Shown here one piece after another: positions 26,670 through 35,870 of a stretch of 64,000 nucleotides of DNA (position 1 is the first letter of the stretch; every line of letters begins with the position of its first letter). A model generated the notes under the pieces. The model did no database searches. It was not told the DNA's origin and saw only the letters and a program-made list of their open reading frames with translations. Both the position numbers and the translations under genes were made by a program. Source of the DNA: JAXGXQ01 sp040772685 (lineage in GTDB: Bacteria; Bacillota; Clostridia; Saccharofermentanales; UBA5734); NCBI GenBank assembly GCA_040772685.1, contig JAXGXQ010000006.1, positions 70,644 through 134,643 on the forward strand. Direction: 5' to 3'.

Positions 26670-27934
26670 AGCTGATATTTTTCTATCATCGCGGCAGTTA
26701 CACCGTGGTTGCGGATTATTTCACTAAAGAAATAACCGCTCTTTTTTATTTCACGCTTTTGGGTCTCAAAATCCACACCTATCAATCCGAAAGGCGCCTG
26801 CTCACCTATAGCCCATTCGAAATTATCGATCAGGGACCAATAATAATAGCGCTCAATCGGCACAGCTGCTTCTGTAACAGCTTGCAGGTGCTGGTAAATA
26901 AAATCAATCCGCCGGTTATCGTCTGTCTCACAGGTGCCATTTTCGGTTATCCAGATTGGCGCTTTATATTTGTTGTAAAGCTTCCTGCTGATTTCAATCA
27001 GCCCTTCTGGATAAACCTCCCAGCCCAGAATATTCGTTGCCCGGCTGGGATCATTGTACTTGCCAAAACGACGGATACAGTCACGGCTGTAGTAATTCAG
27101 ACCGATAAAATCATAGAAGCGACCGCGACCGAGCGGCGCACCGTAACCGATCGGGAAAGGGAATCTGCCTGTCATGGCAGCTTCTACCACCTGCTCTTGA
27201 AATATCCAGGATACCAGGCCGATACCTGCGCTGTTAAAAGGATTGGGCTTGTACGGCTCCATGATTCTGAGGTGGTGCGAAGCACCAACTTTTACCGGCT
27301 TGTCTTGATAAATTTCATGGATCAGCCTGTAGGCCTCGATATGGCAAAGTGCCAGATGGCGCATCACACGAAGCGTCAGTCCTACCGAGTGCTTGCCAGG
27401 AGGCCAGGTGCCGGCAAAATAACCCATTATCGCATAAACATTTGGTTCATTAATGGTAATGTATTGGGAACACAAATCAGCCAGTCCCCGCACAATATAG
27501 GAAACATAAGCGATAAAATAATGTAGATTCCGGCATTTAGCAAAAGCTCCCAGCCGCTCAAACCAGAGTGGATTAGAGAAATGATGCAGAGTTACCAGAG
27601 GCTCTATACCCAGTTCACGCAGCAAAGTAAGCTGCTGTCGATAACTCGCTAATGCGGCAGAATTGAAGTTTCCTGGTTCCGGTTCAATCCGGCTCCACTC
27701 AATACTAAGCCTGTAATGCTTAATGCCAAGCTGCGCCATCAGAGCAAAATCTTCGGCAAAACGCTGCCAGTGATCTGCTGCCCGCAAAGTATCCGTTTTG
27801 TCAGCGATCCTGCCCGGCTGGGTGGACCATTCAAACCAGGAGTTGCCAGTATCTCCGCCTTCAATCTGGGTTGCAGAAGTTGCAGCGCCAAGCTCCAACT
27901 CCGTCGGCAAGTCGAAGGGTTCAAAAGAAGTCAT
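26642..27934 (-). CDS. Glycoside hydrolase family 1 (beta-glucosidase/6-phospho-beta-glucosidase type)
   Basis: A 430-residue GH1 enzyme that hydrolyses beta-glucosides. The acid/base Glu lies in ITINEPN and the nucleophile Glu in WITENG; the N-terminal ATSATQIEG is also typical. No signal peptide, so it is cytoplasmic. No PTS genes are adjacent, and the phosphate-binding loop of phospho-glucosidases was not recognised. The final codons lie in the shared 3' hairpin. GACGGAG precedes ATG. Confidence 0.92.
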   Translation of the reverse strand: MTSFEPFDLPTELELGAATSATQIEGGDTGNSWFEWSTQPGRIADKTDTLRAADHWQRFAEDFALMAQLGIKHYRLSIEWSRIEPEPGNFNSAALASYRQQLTLLRELGIEPLVTLHHFSNPLWFERLGAFAKCRNLHYFIAYVSYIVRGLADLCSQYITINEPNVYAIMGYFAGTWPPGKHSVGLTLRVMRHLALCHIEAYRLIHEIYQDKPVKVGASHHLRIMEPYKPNPFNSAGIGLVSWIFQEQVVEAAMTGRFPFPIGYGAPLGRGRFYDFIGLNYYSRDCIRRFGKYNDPSRATNILGWEVYPEGLIEISRKLYNKYKAPIWITENGTCETDDNRRIDFIYQHLQAVTEAAVPIERYYYWSLIDNFEWAIGEQAPFGLIGVDFETQKREIKKSGYFFSEIIRNHGVTAAMIEKYQLAAPTQKQS

Positions 27935-27968
27935 GTAATTTCTCCGTCAACAGATCAGTTTCTAAAAC

Positions 27969-27980
27969 ATGTAATTACAT
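27969..27980. promoter_or_regulatory. 12-bp perfect palindrome upstream of GH1
   Basis: ATGTAATTACAT lies 35 bp before the GH1 start codon, in an AT-rich promoter region. It is a plausible operator for a dimeric repressor. Confidence 0.4.
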
Positions 27981-28075
27981 AAAGATGTCATCAAAACATA
28001 TTGTGAATATGCGTATAAAAATTGCAATTACCCGCAGTTACGGCCCAAAGTATGCCTGAAATGATAATCTACCTG

Positions 28076-28975
28076 TCACACAAGCTCTTTAGGCTCAGGA
28101 ATTAAGAACACAGATGAAGGGGAGCGGCGCGCGATGGTGTGGCTGACATTACCCAGGAACATATCACGGGCGAAACCGCGGCCCTGGCTGCCCATTACTG
28201 TTAAAGACGCATCCGTTTCCCGAATCAGCTTCAGGATTTCACCAGCAGGCGAACCATAAGCTATACGGATATCGACAACGACGTCCCTCAGGCTGGTCAG
28301 GATTCCTTTCATTTGTTGCAGGCGAGATTCGTCGATCCGGTTGAATTCATTCAGCCTGTCCAGCAGAAACGGTTCGATTCGATATTTATCCTGCACATGT
28401 ACGAGTGTGACTTTGCGTACGCCGGCTTCAACCAGCTGTTTCACATAAGAGAACGCGTAATCAGCGTTTTGCGAAAAGTCAGTCGGGAAAAGAATGTGAT
28501 TACTAAAGTCGCAGCTTACAGCTGTAACCTCACTCGCCGGGCGTTCGCCTTCACCGCTGACCTTCTGGGTTTCGAGCCTTACCAAAAGCACTGGCTTGGA
28601 AGCTGTGTGAATAATGTCGCTGGCCAGACCGCCAAGCAGCGCTTCACCTGCCCAGGTGCGTGTGAACGAACCTACCACAATAGCTGAAAAATCTTCTTCT
28701 TCGGCAATCTTGTTGATAATGTTTTCGGGGACACCGACAACGCAGCGGGATGAAACTTTGAAGCCTTCCTTTTCCAGCAGCTCTTGCTGTTCTTCCAGAC
28801 TCCGTTCCATCAGCGTCTGCACCGAAATTTCGGGCAGATGTGAATAAGGATAGAGGGTAACACAACCCAGGAGCAGGCATTCCCGTGCCCCAAAGGCTTT
28901 CAGGTCAGAGATACAGTTAATTACGGCAAAGGTAGAGGACGTAATATCAGAGGCTATTAGTAAACGACTGAACAT
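28076..28975 (-). CDS. Tandem-domain universal stress protein
   Basis: 299 residues with two UspA domains. The second domain keeps an ATP-binding-type motif (VMGSQGRGFARDMFLGNVSH), close to GxxGxxxx(9)GS; the first carries VGSFTRTWAGEALLGGLASD. It probably binds ATP or another nucleotide as a stress effector. The gene starts 6 bp after sixA and shares its ribosome site region (AAAGGAGTG), so it is in the same operon. Confidence 0.92.
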   Translation of the reverse strand: MFSRLLIASDITSSTFAVINCISDLKAFGARECLLLGCVTLYPYSHLPEISVQTLMERSLEEQQELLEKEGFKVSSRCVVGVPENIINKIAEEEDFSAIVVGSFTRTWAGEALLGGLASDIIHTASKPVLLVRLETQKVSGEGERPASEVTAVSCDFSNHILFPTDFSQNADYAFSYVKQLVEAGVRKVTLVHVQDKYRIEPFLLDRLNEFNRIDESRLQQMKGILTSLRDVVVDIRIAYGSPAGEILKLIRETDASLTVMGSQGRGFARDMFLGNVSHTIARRSPSSVFLIPEPKELV

Positions 28976-28981
28976 GTTGAA

Positions 28982-29467
28982 TCACTCCTTTTTCCCATTT
29001 TTCAAACGACGTAAAGTCCGGGGCTGCATAAACCATTGTAATTCAGCTTGGCCGGCTGTATCCGGCTCGAGCAGCAAGGAAGCTGCCGCTCCTTTTTTAA
29101 AGGGCAGATCAAATCCGCTTAATTGGCCGCACCAGTCAGACAGGTATGGTTGATGGCCAACAACAGCTAAACATGCGGTCGGATCCACTTGCATGATTAC
29201 TTTGAAAAAAGATTCAAAACTGGCACCGGCGATAACATCCTTGCATTCGACAGTCGCCCCCAAAGCACCGGCCAGCATTTCAGCAGTCTGCCAGGCGCGG
29301 GTCAAGGGACTTGACCAGACAATGACTTCTTCAGGTATAAGCAATTTATAGCCGGGGAGCGCGGCTTCAAATCGCCGCCGACCTTCCTGCGTAAGCTGGC
29401 GGTCATCGTCATTAATTTGACTGCTGTGTGGTTCAGCAATTGCATGACGTATGAGAATTAGTTCCAT
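28982..29467 (-). CDS. sixA: SixA-type phosphohistidine phosphatase
   Basis: A 161-residue histidine-phosphatase-superfamily protein. The catalytic LIRHAIAEPHS (phospho-accepting His in RHA), the Arg-containing WSSPLTRAWQTAEML and the second-His motif VVGHQPYLSDW are in place. SixA removes phosphate from histidine phosphotransfer domains or PTS proteins. The cluster also encodes an orphan histidine kinase, which is a possible partner. GGAGG lies before ATG. Confidence 0.88.
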   Translation of the reverse strand: MELILIRHAIAEPHSSQINDDDRQLTQEGRRRFEAALPGYKLLIPEEVIVWSSPLTRAWQTAEMLAGALGATVECKDVIAGASFESFFKVIMQVDPTACLAVVGHQPYLSDWCGQLSGFDLPFKKGAAASLLLEPDTAGQAELQWFMQPRTLRRLKNGKKE

Positions 29468-29602
29468 TAAGACACCTCCGTGGCCGTTACGGCCTTATGC
29501 GCTTTGAAGTTGATGCGTTACGGTTGGCTGGTGCCTGGATTGGTTTCTTCTTTCGATGGAACATTAAGGGTCTTGCTTAAAATTAGTATAACATAGTTGT
29601 GA

Positions 29603-31999
29603 TTATCCGAGCGCAGGTGTTGCTCCATCAGCCAGGCTTTTATCTGGCCAGATTCGATCAAAAAGCCAGGCCAGACTCTGCTGAGTTAGCAGCGATAACG
29701 GCATTGCCACCATAAATACCCTCAGGGTAAGTTGATCTGGTACCGGGAACTCCAGAAAAGAAGCAAAGATGATGGCTTCGGCAATGAATAACAACGCCAT
29801 GGCTGTTATCACCAGCAGCCGTGTCAGGGTAAGCGGCCAGGAGACACGGATCAGCACAATCCAGACAATAAAAGCCGTTACCAGCACCATCAAGAGTTGA
29901 ACCTGGCTCTTATTTACACCTAAACGCTGGTAGAACAACTGGATGAGCAGCAAAAAGAACGTGACCGTGATGCCGCCCGGCAGGGCAAATCGGATTATTC
30001 TGCTTAAGAACCCTGGTTTAACTCTGGCTGTGTTCGGTTCTAAAGCGAGGAAGAAAGCTGGCGTGCCAATGGAAAAACTGCCCAGTAAAGATTGCTGAAT
30101 CGGTTTGAAAGGATAGGCAAAACCAAGCACCAGAAATAGCAGTGAAACTCCAAACGCGTAAGCCGTCTTGTTCAGGAAAAGGCTGGCAACCCGGCCCAGA
30201 TTATTGATGACTTGTCTGCCGGCGCGGACAACATCCGGCAGTACCAGGAAATCGGAATTTACTAACAAAATGTTGGCGGTGTTCTTGGCGGCTTCACTGC
30301 CGGAGGCGACTACTACGCTGCAATCAGATTCACGCAAGGCCAGCACATCATTCACGCCATCGCCGGTCATAGCCACAGTATGGCCGCGCCTTTTCAGAGC
30401 TGCCACCATTTGCTGCTTCAACCGTGGAGTAACCCGGCCGAATATCGCGTTTGCGGTTACGGCTTCTTCAATCGCCTGTTCATTGTCGGCGATGGCAGTC
30501 GCGTCAATGAATTGATCTGCCTGAGCCAGTCCCAATTGGCTGGCAACCCTGGCTACAGTCCGCGGGTTATCACCCGAAATTATTTTGATCACTACATCAT
30601 TTTCAGCAAAAAACTGCAGTGCGGCGCGGGCTTCGCTCCGAATTCCATCTGTCAAAAGTAATAAAGCGAGGGGCTTTAGTTCCGCTGGCAAGCTATCGTC
30701 TTTTAAATCAGAAGTATTCAGGTGCGTAGCACTGGTTGCGGCCAGTACAACTCGATGTCCCTCCGCAGCGTAATCAGCCGCTTGAGTGAGGATTGTTTTA
30801 TGCTGGTCAGCAAGCAGCGTTTCGGGTGCACCCAGTACAATAGTCCCGTGCTCAGCAAAAGTTGCTCCGGACCATTTACGGGCAGAAGAGAAGGGTACAC
30901 AGGACAGCGCTTGCCAGGCCGGTGGCTCGCCCATGGCTGCAGCCAGTGCTTCAGCAGTAGCATTTTGATCTTCAAAAGCGGCAAGTAAAGCTGCAACAGC
31001 CTGCTGTACAGTTGCTTCATCATTTCCGGCCAAGGGGACTGCTTTGGCAAAAGTCTGCTTACCAGTAGTCAGTGTACCAGTTTTATCCAGACACAGGACA
31101 TCGACCCTCGCCAGAACTTCAAGCCCTGAAAGCTCGCGCACCACAGCACCAAGCCGGGAAAGCCGGATAGTGCCAATGGCCAGTGTCAGGCTCGTTAACA
31201 GCACCAACCCTTCCGGGATCATGCCGATCATGGCGGCAACTGCACGGATTACAGCATCCTGCCAGCTTGAACCCAGACGATAATACTGATTTAGAAAAAG
31301 CAGCAAACCCAGGGGGATAATAAAATAAGCAACAATGCGAACGAGTTTCATCAATGATTCAATTATCAACGACCGCGGGCGTTTATAGCGCTTCGCTTCG
31401 GCAGTTACTTTTTGGGCATAATTATCCAAGCCGACCCGGATAACCTGTGCTGTTGCGCTGCCGGAAACGGCAAAACTGCCCGAGAGCAATTCAGTTCCCT
31501 GCTCTTTTTTAACCGGCAGCGATTCTCCGGTTAACAGCGCCTCATCAACCTCCAGTTCCTGCGCGGCAAGTACGAGGCTGTCCGCAACAACCTGATCGCC
31601 CGTCTGCAGGTGAAAAAGATCACCGAGCACCAGTTCTTCCTGGGGAATGAGGCGTTCACTGCCATCACGGATAACGCGCACTTGGGTTGCTGTTATCACT
31701 TTCAGCTGATCAAGGGCTTTCTTGGCGCGCAATTCCTGAGCGATGCCAATTAAGATATTGGCAATGATCACATTCATAAATAAGCCGTTGACCCATTGGC
31801 GGGTCAACAGCACCAGAATGAACAAACAGGTGTTAAGCACTGTGTAAAAAGTAAGCGCGTTGCTGCGGATTATTTGCGCACTGGTTTTTGTCGTAATCTG
31901 GGGGATAGAATTACTCTGGCCGGCAGCCTGACGCCGCTTTGCTTCAGCTTCAGGCAAGCCGGTCCAGAGTTGTTCTGTTTGTTCAACAGCCTGCTGCAT
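29603..31999 (-). CDS. P-type cation-translocating ATPase
   Basis: 798 residues from ATG 31999. The actuator loop (ALLTGESLPVKKE), phosphorylation site (CLDKTGTLTTG) and hinge (MTGDGVNDVLALRESD) are intact, and the fourth membrane helix has the PEGL motif (IPEGLVLL) of P2-like pumps. There is no metal-binding N-domain and no CPC motif, which argues against a copper or zinc pump. Ion unknown. A GTG at 32029 would add 10 residues and overlap the preceding universal stress gene by 20 bp; neither start has a clear ribosome site, suggesting coupling to that gene. Confidence 0.92.
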   Translation of the reverse strand: MQQAVEQTEQLWTGLPEAEAKRRQAAGQSNSIPQITTKTSAQIIRSNALTFYTVLNTCLFILVLLTRQWVNGLFMNVIIANILIGIAQELRAKKALDQLKVITATQVRVIRDGSERLIPQEELVLGDLFHLQTGDQVVADSLVLAAQELEVDEALLTGESLPVKKEQGTELLSGSFAVSGSATAQVIRVGLDNYAQKVTAEAKRYKRPRSLIIESLMKLVRIVAYFIIPLGLLLFLNQYYRLGSSWQDAVIRAVAAMIGMIPEGLVLLTSLTLAIGTIRLSRLGAVVRELSGLEVLARVDVLCLDKTGTLTTGKQTFAKAVPLAGNDEATVQQAVAALLAAFEDQNATAEALAAAMGEPPAWQALSCVPFSSARKWSGATFAEHGTIVLGAPETLLADQHKTILTQAADYAAEGHRVVLAATSATHLNTSDLKDDSLPAELKPLALLLLTDGIRSEARAALQFFAENDVVIKIISGDNPRTVARVASQLGLAQADQFIDATAIADNEQAIEEAVTANAIFGRVTPRLKQQMVAALKRRGHTVAMTGDGVNDVLALRESDCSVVVASGSEAAKNTANILLVNSDFLVLPDVVRAGRQVINNLGRVASLFLNKTAYAFGVSLLFLVLGFAYPFKPIQQSLLGSFSIGTPAFFLALEPNTARVKPGFLSRIIRFALPGGITVTFFLLLIQLFYQRLGVNKSQVQLLMVLVTAFIVWIVLIRVSWPLTLTRLLVITAMALLFIAEAIIFASFLEFPVPDQLTLRVFMVAMPLSLLTQQSLAWLFDRIWPDKSLADGATPALG

Positions 32000-32009
32000 G
32001 TTTTCAGGT

Positions 32010-32429
32010 TTACTGGACAACAAGCACACTTACTTCTGTTGAATTAAGTACCTTTGAGGTTACGCTGCCCATCAAACGGCGTAACCCGGTAACACCGCGC
32101 TGCCCCATGATAATCATATCTGCGTTATGCTCGTCAGCGTATTCAACAATACGCTCAGACGCGCTGCCCTCAAGAGCCATACCATCATTGTCTATGCCTT
32201 CATCAGTCAAAAACCGGCGGCTCCTTTGAACGAGAGCAACAGCATCGGAGGTCATCTCTGCCTGATTATCGATTGTTTTTTCAGCGTTAAATAAATTCTT
32301 GGATTTACTGACATCATAAACACTGATAACATGCACTTTCGCGTTAAAAGCCTTGGCAATTTCAGCGGCTTGGTTCAGCGCCCTTCTTGAATGCTCGGAA
32401 CCGTCAATCGCTACAACAATTGTCTTCAT
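32010..32429 (-). CDS. Universal stress protein (UspA-type)
   Basis: A single-domain 139-residue UspA protein. It keeps the N-terminal KTIVVAIDGSEHSRRAL and the ATP-binding loop IIMGQRGVTGLRRLMGSVTS. AAAGGAGG precedes ATG. The P-type ATPase start lies inside or just past its stop, so the two are linked; Usp-pump pairs are common in Lactobacillales and Clostridia. Confidence 0.93.
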   Translation of the reverse strand: MKTIVVAIDGSEHSRRALNQAAEIAKAFNAKVHVISVYDVSKSKNLFNAEKTIDNQAEMTSDAVALVQRSRRFLTDEGIDNDGMALEGSASERIVEYADEHNADMIIMGQRGVTGLRRLMGSVTSKVLNSTEVSVLVVQ

Positions 32430-32575
32430 AACTTACGCCTCCTTTTGTGCGTCTTCACTGTTCAGCGCTGCCTTCTGTATCAATTTTAATTATATGCAAG
32501 GCAAGCTTCAAAGCTCGGTAACATATGCGATAAATGCAAGGATCTAACCCCGGCAGCTACCTGTTGCAAGCCAGT

Positions 32576-33418
32576 TTACAGAGCCAGAGGCAGACGAACC
32601 AGAAACTTGGTACCTTTACCAATTCCAGCACTTTGAACTTCCGCCTGTCCTTCATGCAAACCTGCCAGCCCTTGCACAATATAAGGAGCTACACCTAAAC
32701 CGTGCCTGATTTTGTCGAAGCGGCGGTCAGAAAGAGCAAAGGGCTTGAAAACCAATTCTAAATCGGCAGCTGCGTACCCGTGGCCCTGATCCTGAATGAT
32801 AACGACAGCAGTGTTTGTGCTCAAATCCTCCTGCAGCAGAAACTTAACAACTGCGCCCGGGCGTGAGGAGTGAAGCGCGTTTTCGAGCAGATAACGAATC
32901 ATTTCCCCCAGCTTAAGCGGATCTCCCTGCAAGCGCAGAGGACCTTCAGGCAGCTGTGCCTGCAGCTCAACATTAAGCTCATTGTAAAGCGGCTTCATAC
33001 CCTCAATCTCTTCAGCGGCAATATTTTTCAAATCAACTGGTTCCAGGCTTAAAGCCAAGGTGCCTCGTTCCAGACGGGCAATATCCTGCAGTTCATTCAG
33101 CAGCTTTATCAAAAGCTGGGTTTGATTGCGCATAATTGTCCGAGCCCGCAAAGCTTGTTGACTGTCGGGCGGCACAACATCCAACAATGAAAGACCCATC
33201 GTCAGGGAAGTTGCCGGATTGCGTAATTCATGCGAAAGAACTGCGAGAAACTGAAGCTGAGCAGTGTTTAGTTCTCTAAGCCGCTCCAGCTCGGTTTGTT
33301 CTGTGCTTTGTGGCTCGTCGTCACTTTGCAGTGGTCCGACACCAGCGTGAAAATGTGGTTCTTCCGCCAGGTTTTGCTCTGGCACTTCGTTGCATTCCTG
33401 CATCGCTTCGTCTTTCAT
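32576..33418 (-). CDS. Soluble sensor histidine kinase (orphan)
   Basis: 280 residues from ATG 33418, chosen because GGAGG lies 6 bp upstream; an upstream in-frame start (33448) lacks one. There is no membrane segment. The first 50 residues are acidic and probably flexible, the HisKA H-box is FLAVLSHELRNP with His63, and the HATPase domain has the N-box (LLENALHSS), G1 (DQGHGY) and G2 (GLGVAPYIV). No response regulator is adjacent. Expected to be an intracellular kinase for an unknown partner. Confidence 0.9.
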   Translation of the reverse strand: MKDEAMQECNEVPEQNLAEEPHFHAGVGPLQSDDEPQSTEQTELERLRELNTAQLQFLAVLSHELRNPATSLTMGLSLLDVVPPDSQQALRARTIMRNQTQLLIKLLNELQDIARLERGTLALSLEPVDLKNIAAEEIEGMKPLYNELNVELQAQLPEGPLRLQGDPLKLGEMIRYLLENALHSSRPGAVVKFLLQEDLSTNTAVVIIQDQGHGYAAADLELVFKPFALSDRRFDKIRHGLGVAPYIVQGLAGLHEGQAEVQSAGIGKGTKFLVRLPLAL

Positions 33419-33588
33419 ATTTGCCTCCGCCGTCTTTGCGGCAAGCATGCGCTATCGGCAGCGCGGTTAGTTGAAACAGTCTAATGGCAAATGGAGTGAA
33501 ACTCTGATATATGTTATGCTGAGCCTAACAAATATGATAACTTAGTACCAGCACGCATGGTACAATGCGAACTTGAAAGGATGGCTAT

Positions 33589-34056
33589 ATGGAACTTATT
33601 AAAGCAGGCGACACAGCTCCTCTATTTGAAGTTGAGGATAATCATGAACAAATTGTCCGTTTGTCGGATTTACGTGGGCGTAAGGTGTTACTTTCCTTTC
33701 ATCCTCTAGCCTGGACATCAGTCTGCACTGATCAAATGCGTAGTCTGGAAGTAAATTACGAGCGCTTTCAGGAATTGAACGTTGTGCCGCTGGGCTTCAG
33801 TGTCGATTCAGTTCCCTGTAAGGCTGCCTGGGCTACTGTTTTGTCCATCGACGATTTGCGCCTGCCTTGTGATTTCTGGCCGCATGGCAAGGTTGCTGAG
33901 GATTACGGTATTTTTGATGCGGAAGAAGGAATTTCCAAGCGGGCTAACATTTTGATCGATGAGAATGGCAAGGTGATTTGGGTTAAGGTCTATCCAAAAT
34001 CCCAGCTGCCTGACCTGCAGGAAATATTTGACTTTTTGCAATCCTATAAAGCCTGA
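33589..34056 (+). CDS. Peroxiredoxin (AhpC/TSA family)
   Basis: A 155-residue thiol peroxidase. The peroxidatic Cys is Cys46 in FHPLAWTSVCTDQM; Cys77 (SVPCKAAWA) could be the resolving residue. Similar in size to AhpE/PrxQ-type enzymes. GAAAGGA lies before ATG. It lies next to a metallophosphoesterase and bfr, in an oxidative-stress neighbourhood. Confidence 0.93.
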   Translation: MELIKAGDTAPLFEVEDNHEQIVRLSDLRGRKVLLSFHPLAWTSVCTDQMRSLEVNYERFQELNVVPLGFSVDSVPCKAAWATVLSIDDLRLPCDFWPHGKVAEDYGIFDAEEGISKRANILIDENGKVIWVKVYPKSQLPDLQEIFDFLQSYKA

Positions 34057-34129
34057 AACCATCTTGAAAAATGCTCGCCGGAGGCAGACGGAGTTCTAGA
34101 ACAGACAGAAAATTTATGAGGCCTTTTGT

Positions 34130-35089
34130 ATGCGCACTGAACAGCGACTGACGCAGGCATATCGCGAAGCCCGCGTTGTTTACTTTGATGACAGTTCGAA
34201 GTTTATTTTATTTAGCGATTCTCATCGGGGTGACAACACGCTGTCGGACGAATTTGCCAAGAACCGCAACATTTTTTTGTACGCGCTCGAATATTACTAC
34301 TATAATGACTTCACCTACATTGAAGCGGGGGATGGGGACGAACTGTGGGAATACGACAAGTTCCGCTACATTCGTTACGCCCACAGTGATGTATTTCAAG
34401 CCATCAAGAAGTTTTTTGATGAAAAACGTCTGATTATGCTGTACGGCAATCACAATATGCGGCTGAAAAACAAATCCTGGGTACGCGACAATTTGTATTT
34501 CTATCGAGATGAGTATTACGAGGAAGAGCGGGAGCTGTTCAAGAACATAATACCTTACGAGTCAGTTGTCTTGTCCCACCGCGAAACTTGCCAGGAAATT
34601 CTGGTTCTGCACGGCCACCAGGGTGACCTGATGAATGACCAGTTTTGGGTGATTTCGTATTTACTGATGCGCTTTTTCTGGCGTTTTGTGCACGTTGTCG
34701 GCTTCAGAAACCCGGCCAGCCCCGCCCGCAACCACATGAAACGACACAAGATTGAGCGGATGTATAACAAATGGATTAAAAACCAGAAGATGATGTTGAT
34801 CTGCGGGCATACACATCGGGAAAAGTATCCACAGGAAGGGGAATTGCCTTACTTTAACACAGGCAGCTGTGTCCGCGCCAAGGGAATCACTGGAATGGAA
34901 ATCTCCGATGGCAAAATCCTGCTGGTGGAATGGCTGACAAAAGCCGACCATGAGGGTACTTTGCGGATAACCAGGCGGGTTGTGCGCGGGCCTGAGCCGC
35001 TCAGCAAGTTTGATATGATGCGTGAGCAGTACTGCCAATACGGCGTCGACCGGGAAGCCCCTGAAGAACAAGCCCCAATCAGCGACTGA
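34130..35089 (+). CDS. Calcineurin-like metallophosphoesterase
   Basis: 319 residues. Metal-binding motifs occur in the usual order: SDSHRGD (DxH), EAGDGDE (GD), GNHN (GNHD variant with Asn in the last position), LHGHQGD and CGHTHREK. The fold matches LpxH/YhaO-range hydrolases. The Asn in GNHN is tolerated in several families. Substrate unknown. There is a long insertion around 190-225 (RNHMKRHKIERMYNKW) rich in basic residues. Confidence 0.9.
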   Translation: MRTEQRLTQAYREARVVYFDDSSKFILFSDSHRGDNTLSDEFAKNRNIFLYALEYYYYNDFTYIEAGDGDELWEYDKFRYIRYAHSDVFQAIKKFFDEKRLIMLYGNHNMRLKNKSWVRDNLYFYRDEYYEEERELFKNIIPYESVVLSHRETCQEILVLHGHQGDLMNDQFWVISYLLMRFFWRFVHVVGFRNPASPARNHMKRHKIERMYNKWIKNQKMMLICGHTHREKYPQEGELPYFNTGSCVRAKGITGMEISDGKILLVEWLTKADHEGTLRITRRVVRGPEPLSKFDMMREQYCQYGVDREAPEEQAPISD

Positions 35090-35287
35090 TAGGATATTGC
35101 GGGAATTTTTGTTTAATGAACTGTTGCCAAGGTGTTAATTTATTTACATTTGTGGAATATCAATCTGAACAGGGATAAGATTGAGTAAAGACATGTCCAT
35201 CGTTTATCTCAAATTATCTCAGAAACCTGCGGCGCCAAGACCGGAATATTGTATTAACTGATCTACAATTGGGAGAGGAGCATCCAC

Positions 35288-35752
35288 ATGAAAGGCAATG
35301 AAGAATTGATCAAAACCCTTAATGATCTTTTGGCTGACGAGCTTACCGCTATTAATCAGTACATTGTGCATGGTGAAATCAATGCCAGCAATGGCTACGA
35401 AAAGCTGCACAAGCATTCGGAAAAACAGGCAATTGATGAAATGAAGCATGCGGAAAAATTGATTGAGCGCATCCTCTTTCTGGAAGGCCGGCCAATTGTC
35501 AGCAAACTTAATCAGATGAATATCGCAGTGGAAGTACCGGTACAGGTTAAGAATGATCTGGCACTTGAAATGGGTGCGATTGCTTCTTATAACAAAGCCA
35601 TTAAACTTGCCGGCGATGTACTGGATTTTGCTACCAGAGATCTGCTGGAAGGTATTCTGCAGGATGAAGACCGTCACCTTGATGAGCTGGAAGAACTGCG
35701 CGACCAAATCGAACAGCTTGGTTTGCAGATTTTTCTCAGCACTCAAATGTAA
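35288..35752 (+). CDS. bfr: Bacterioferritin
   Basis: 154 residues of the haem-containing ferritin family, which stores iron and detoxifies peroxide. All ferroxidase ligands align with the E. coli protein by number: Glu18, Glu51, His54, Glu94, Glu127 and His130. The haem-axial Met52 is also present. GGGAGAGGAG precedes ATG. It follows a 198-bp intergenic region with no clear Fur or PerR box. Confidence 0.97.
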   Translation: MKGNEELIKTLNDLLADELTAINQYIVHGEINASNGYEKLHKHSEKQAIDEMKHAEKLIERILFLEGRPIVSKLNQMNIAVEVPVQVKNDLALEMGAIASYNKAIKLAGDVLDFATRDLLEGILQDEDRHLDELEELRDQIEQLGLQIFLSTQM

Positions 35753-35781
35753 CTGATTATCTTAATAACTGTTCAATAAAA

Positions 35782-35849
35782 AAGCCGCTGCGGGCCGGGA
35801 TCATCCCTCTCATCTGAAGAGGAACGAGTCTCACTGCCTGCGGCGGCTT
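35782..35849 (-). terminator. Terminator of rpoD, between bfr and rpoD
   Basis: A 14-bp stem (AAGCCGCTGCGGGC / GCCTGCGGCGGCTT with two wobble pairs) encloses two small inner hairpins. On the minus strand the stem is followed by TTTTTTA. It can also serve as the end of bfr. Confidence 0.8.
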
Positions 35850-35870
35850 AATATATTTATCTGATATTAT

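Noticed and set aside
26654..27526. 290-codon plus-strand frame
   Set aside because: It lies antisense to the GH1 gene, whose catalytic motifs are intact, and has no recognisable domain.
35090..35287. Fur/PerR box before bfr
   Set aside because: The region is AT-rich but no sequence matches a convincing palindromic box.
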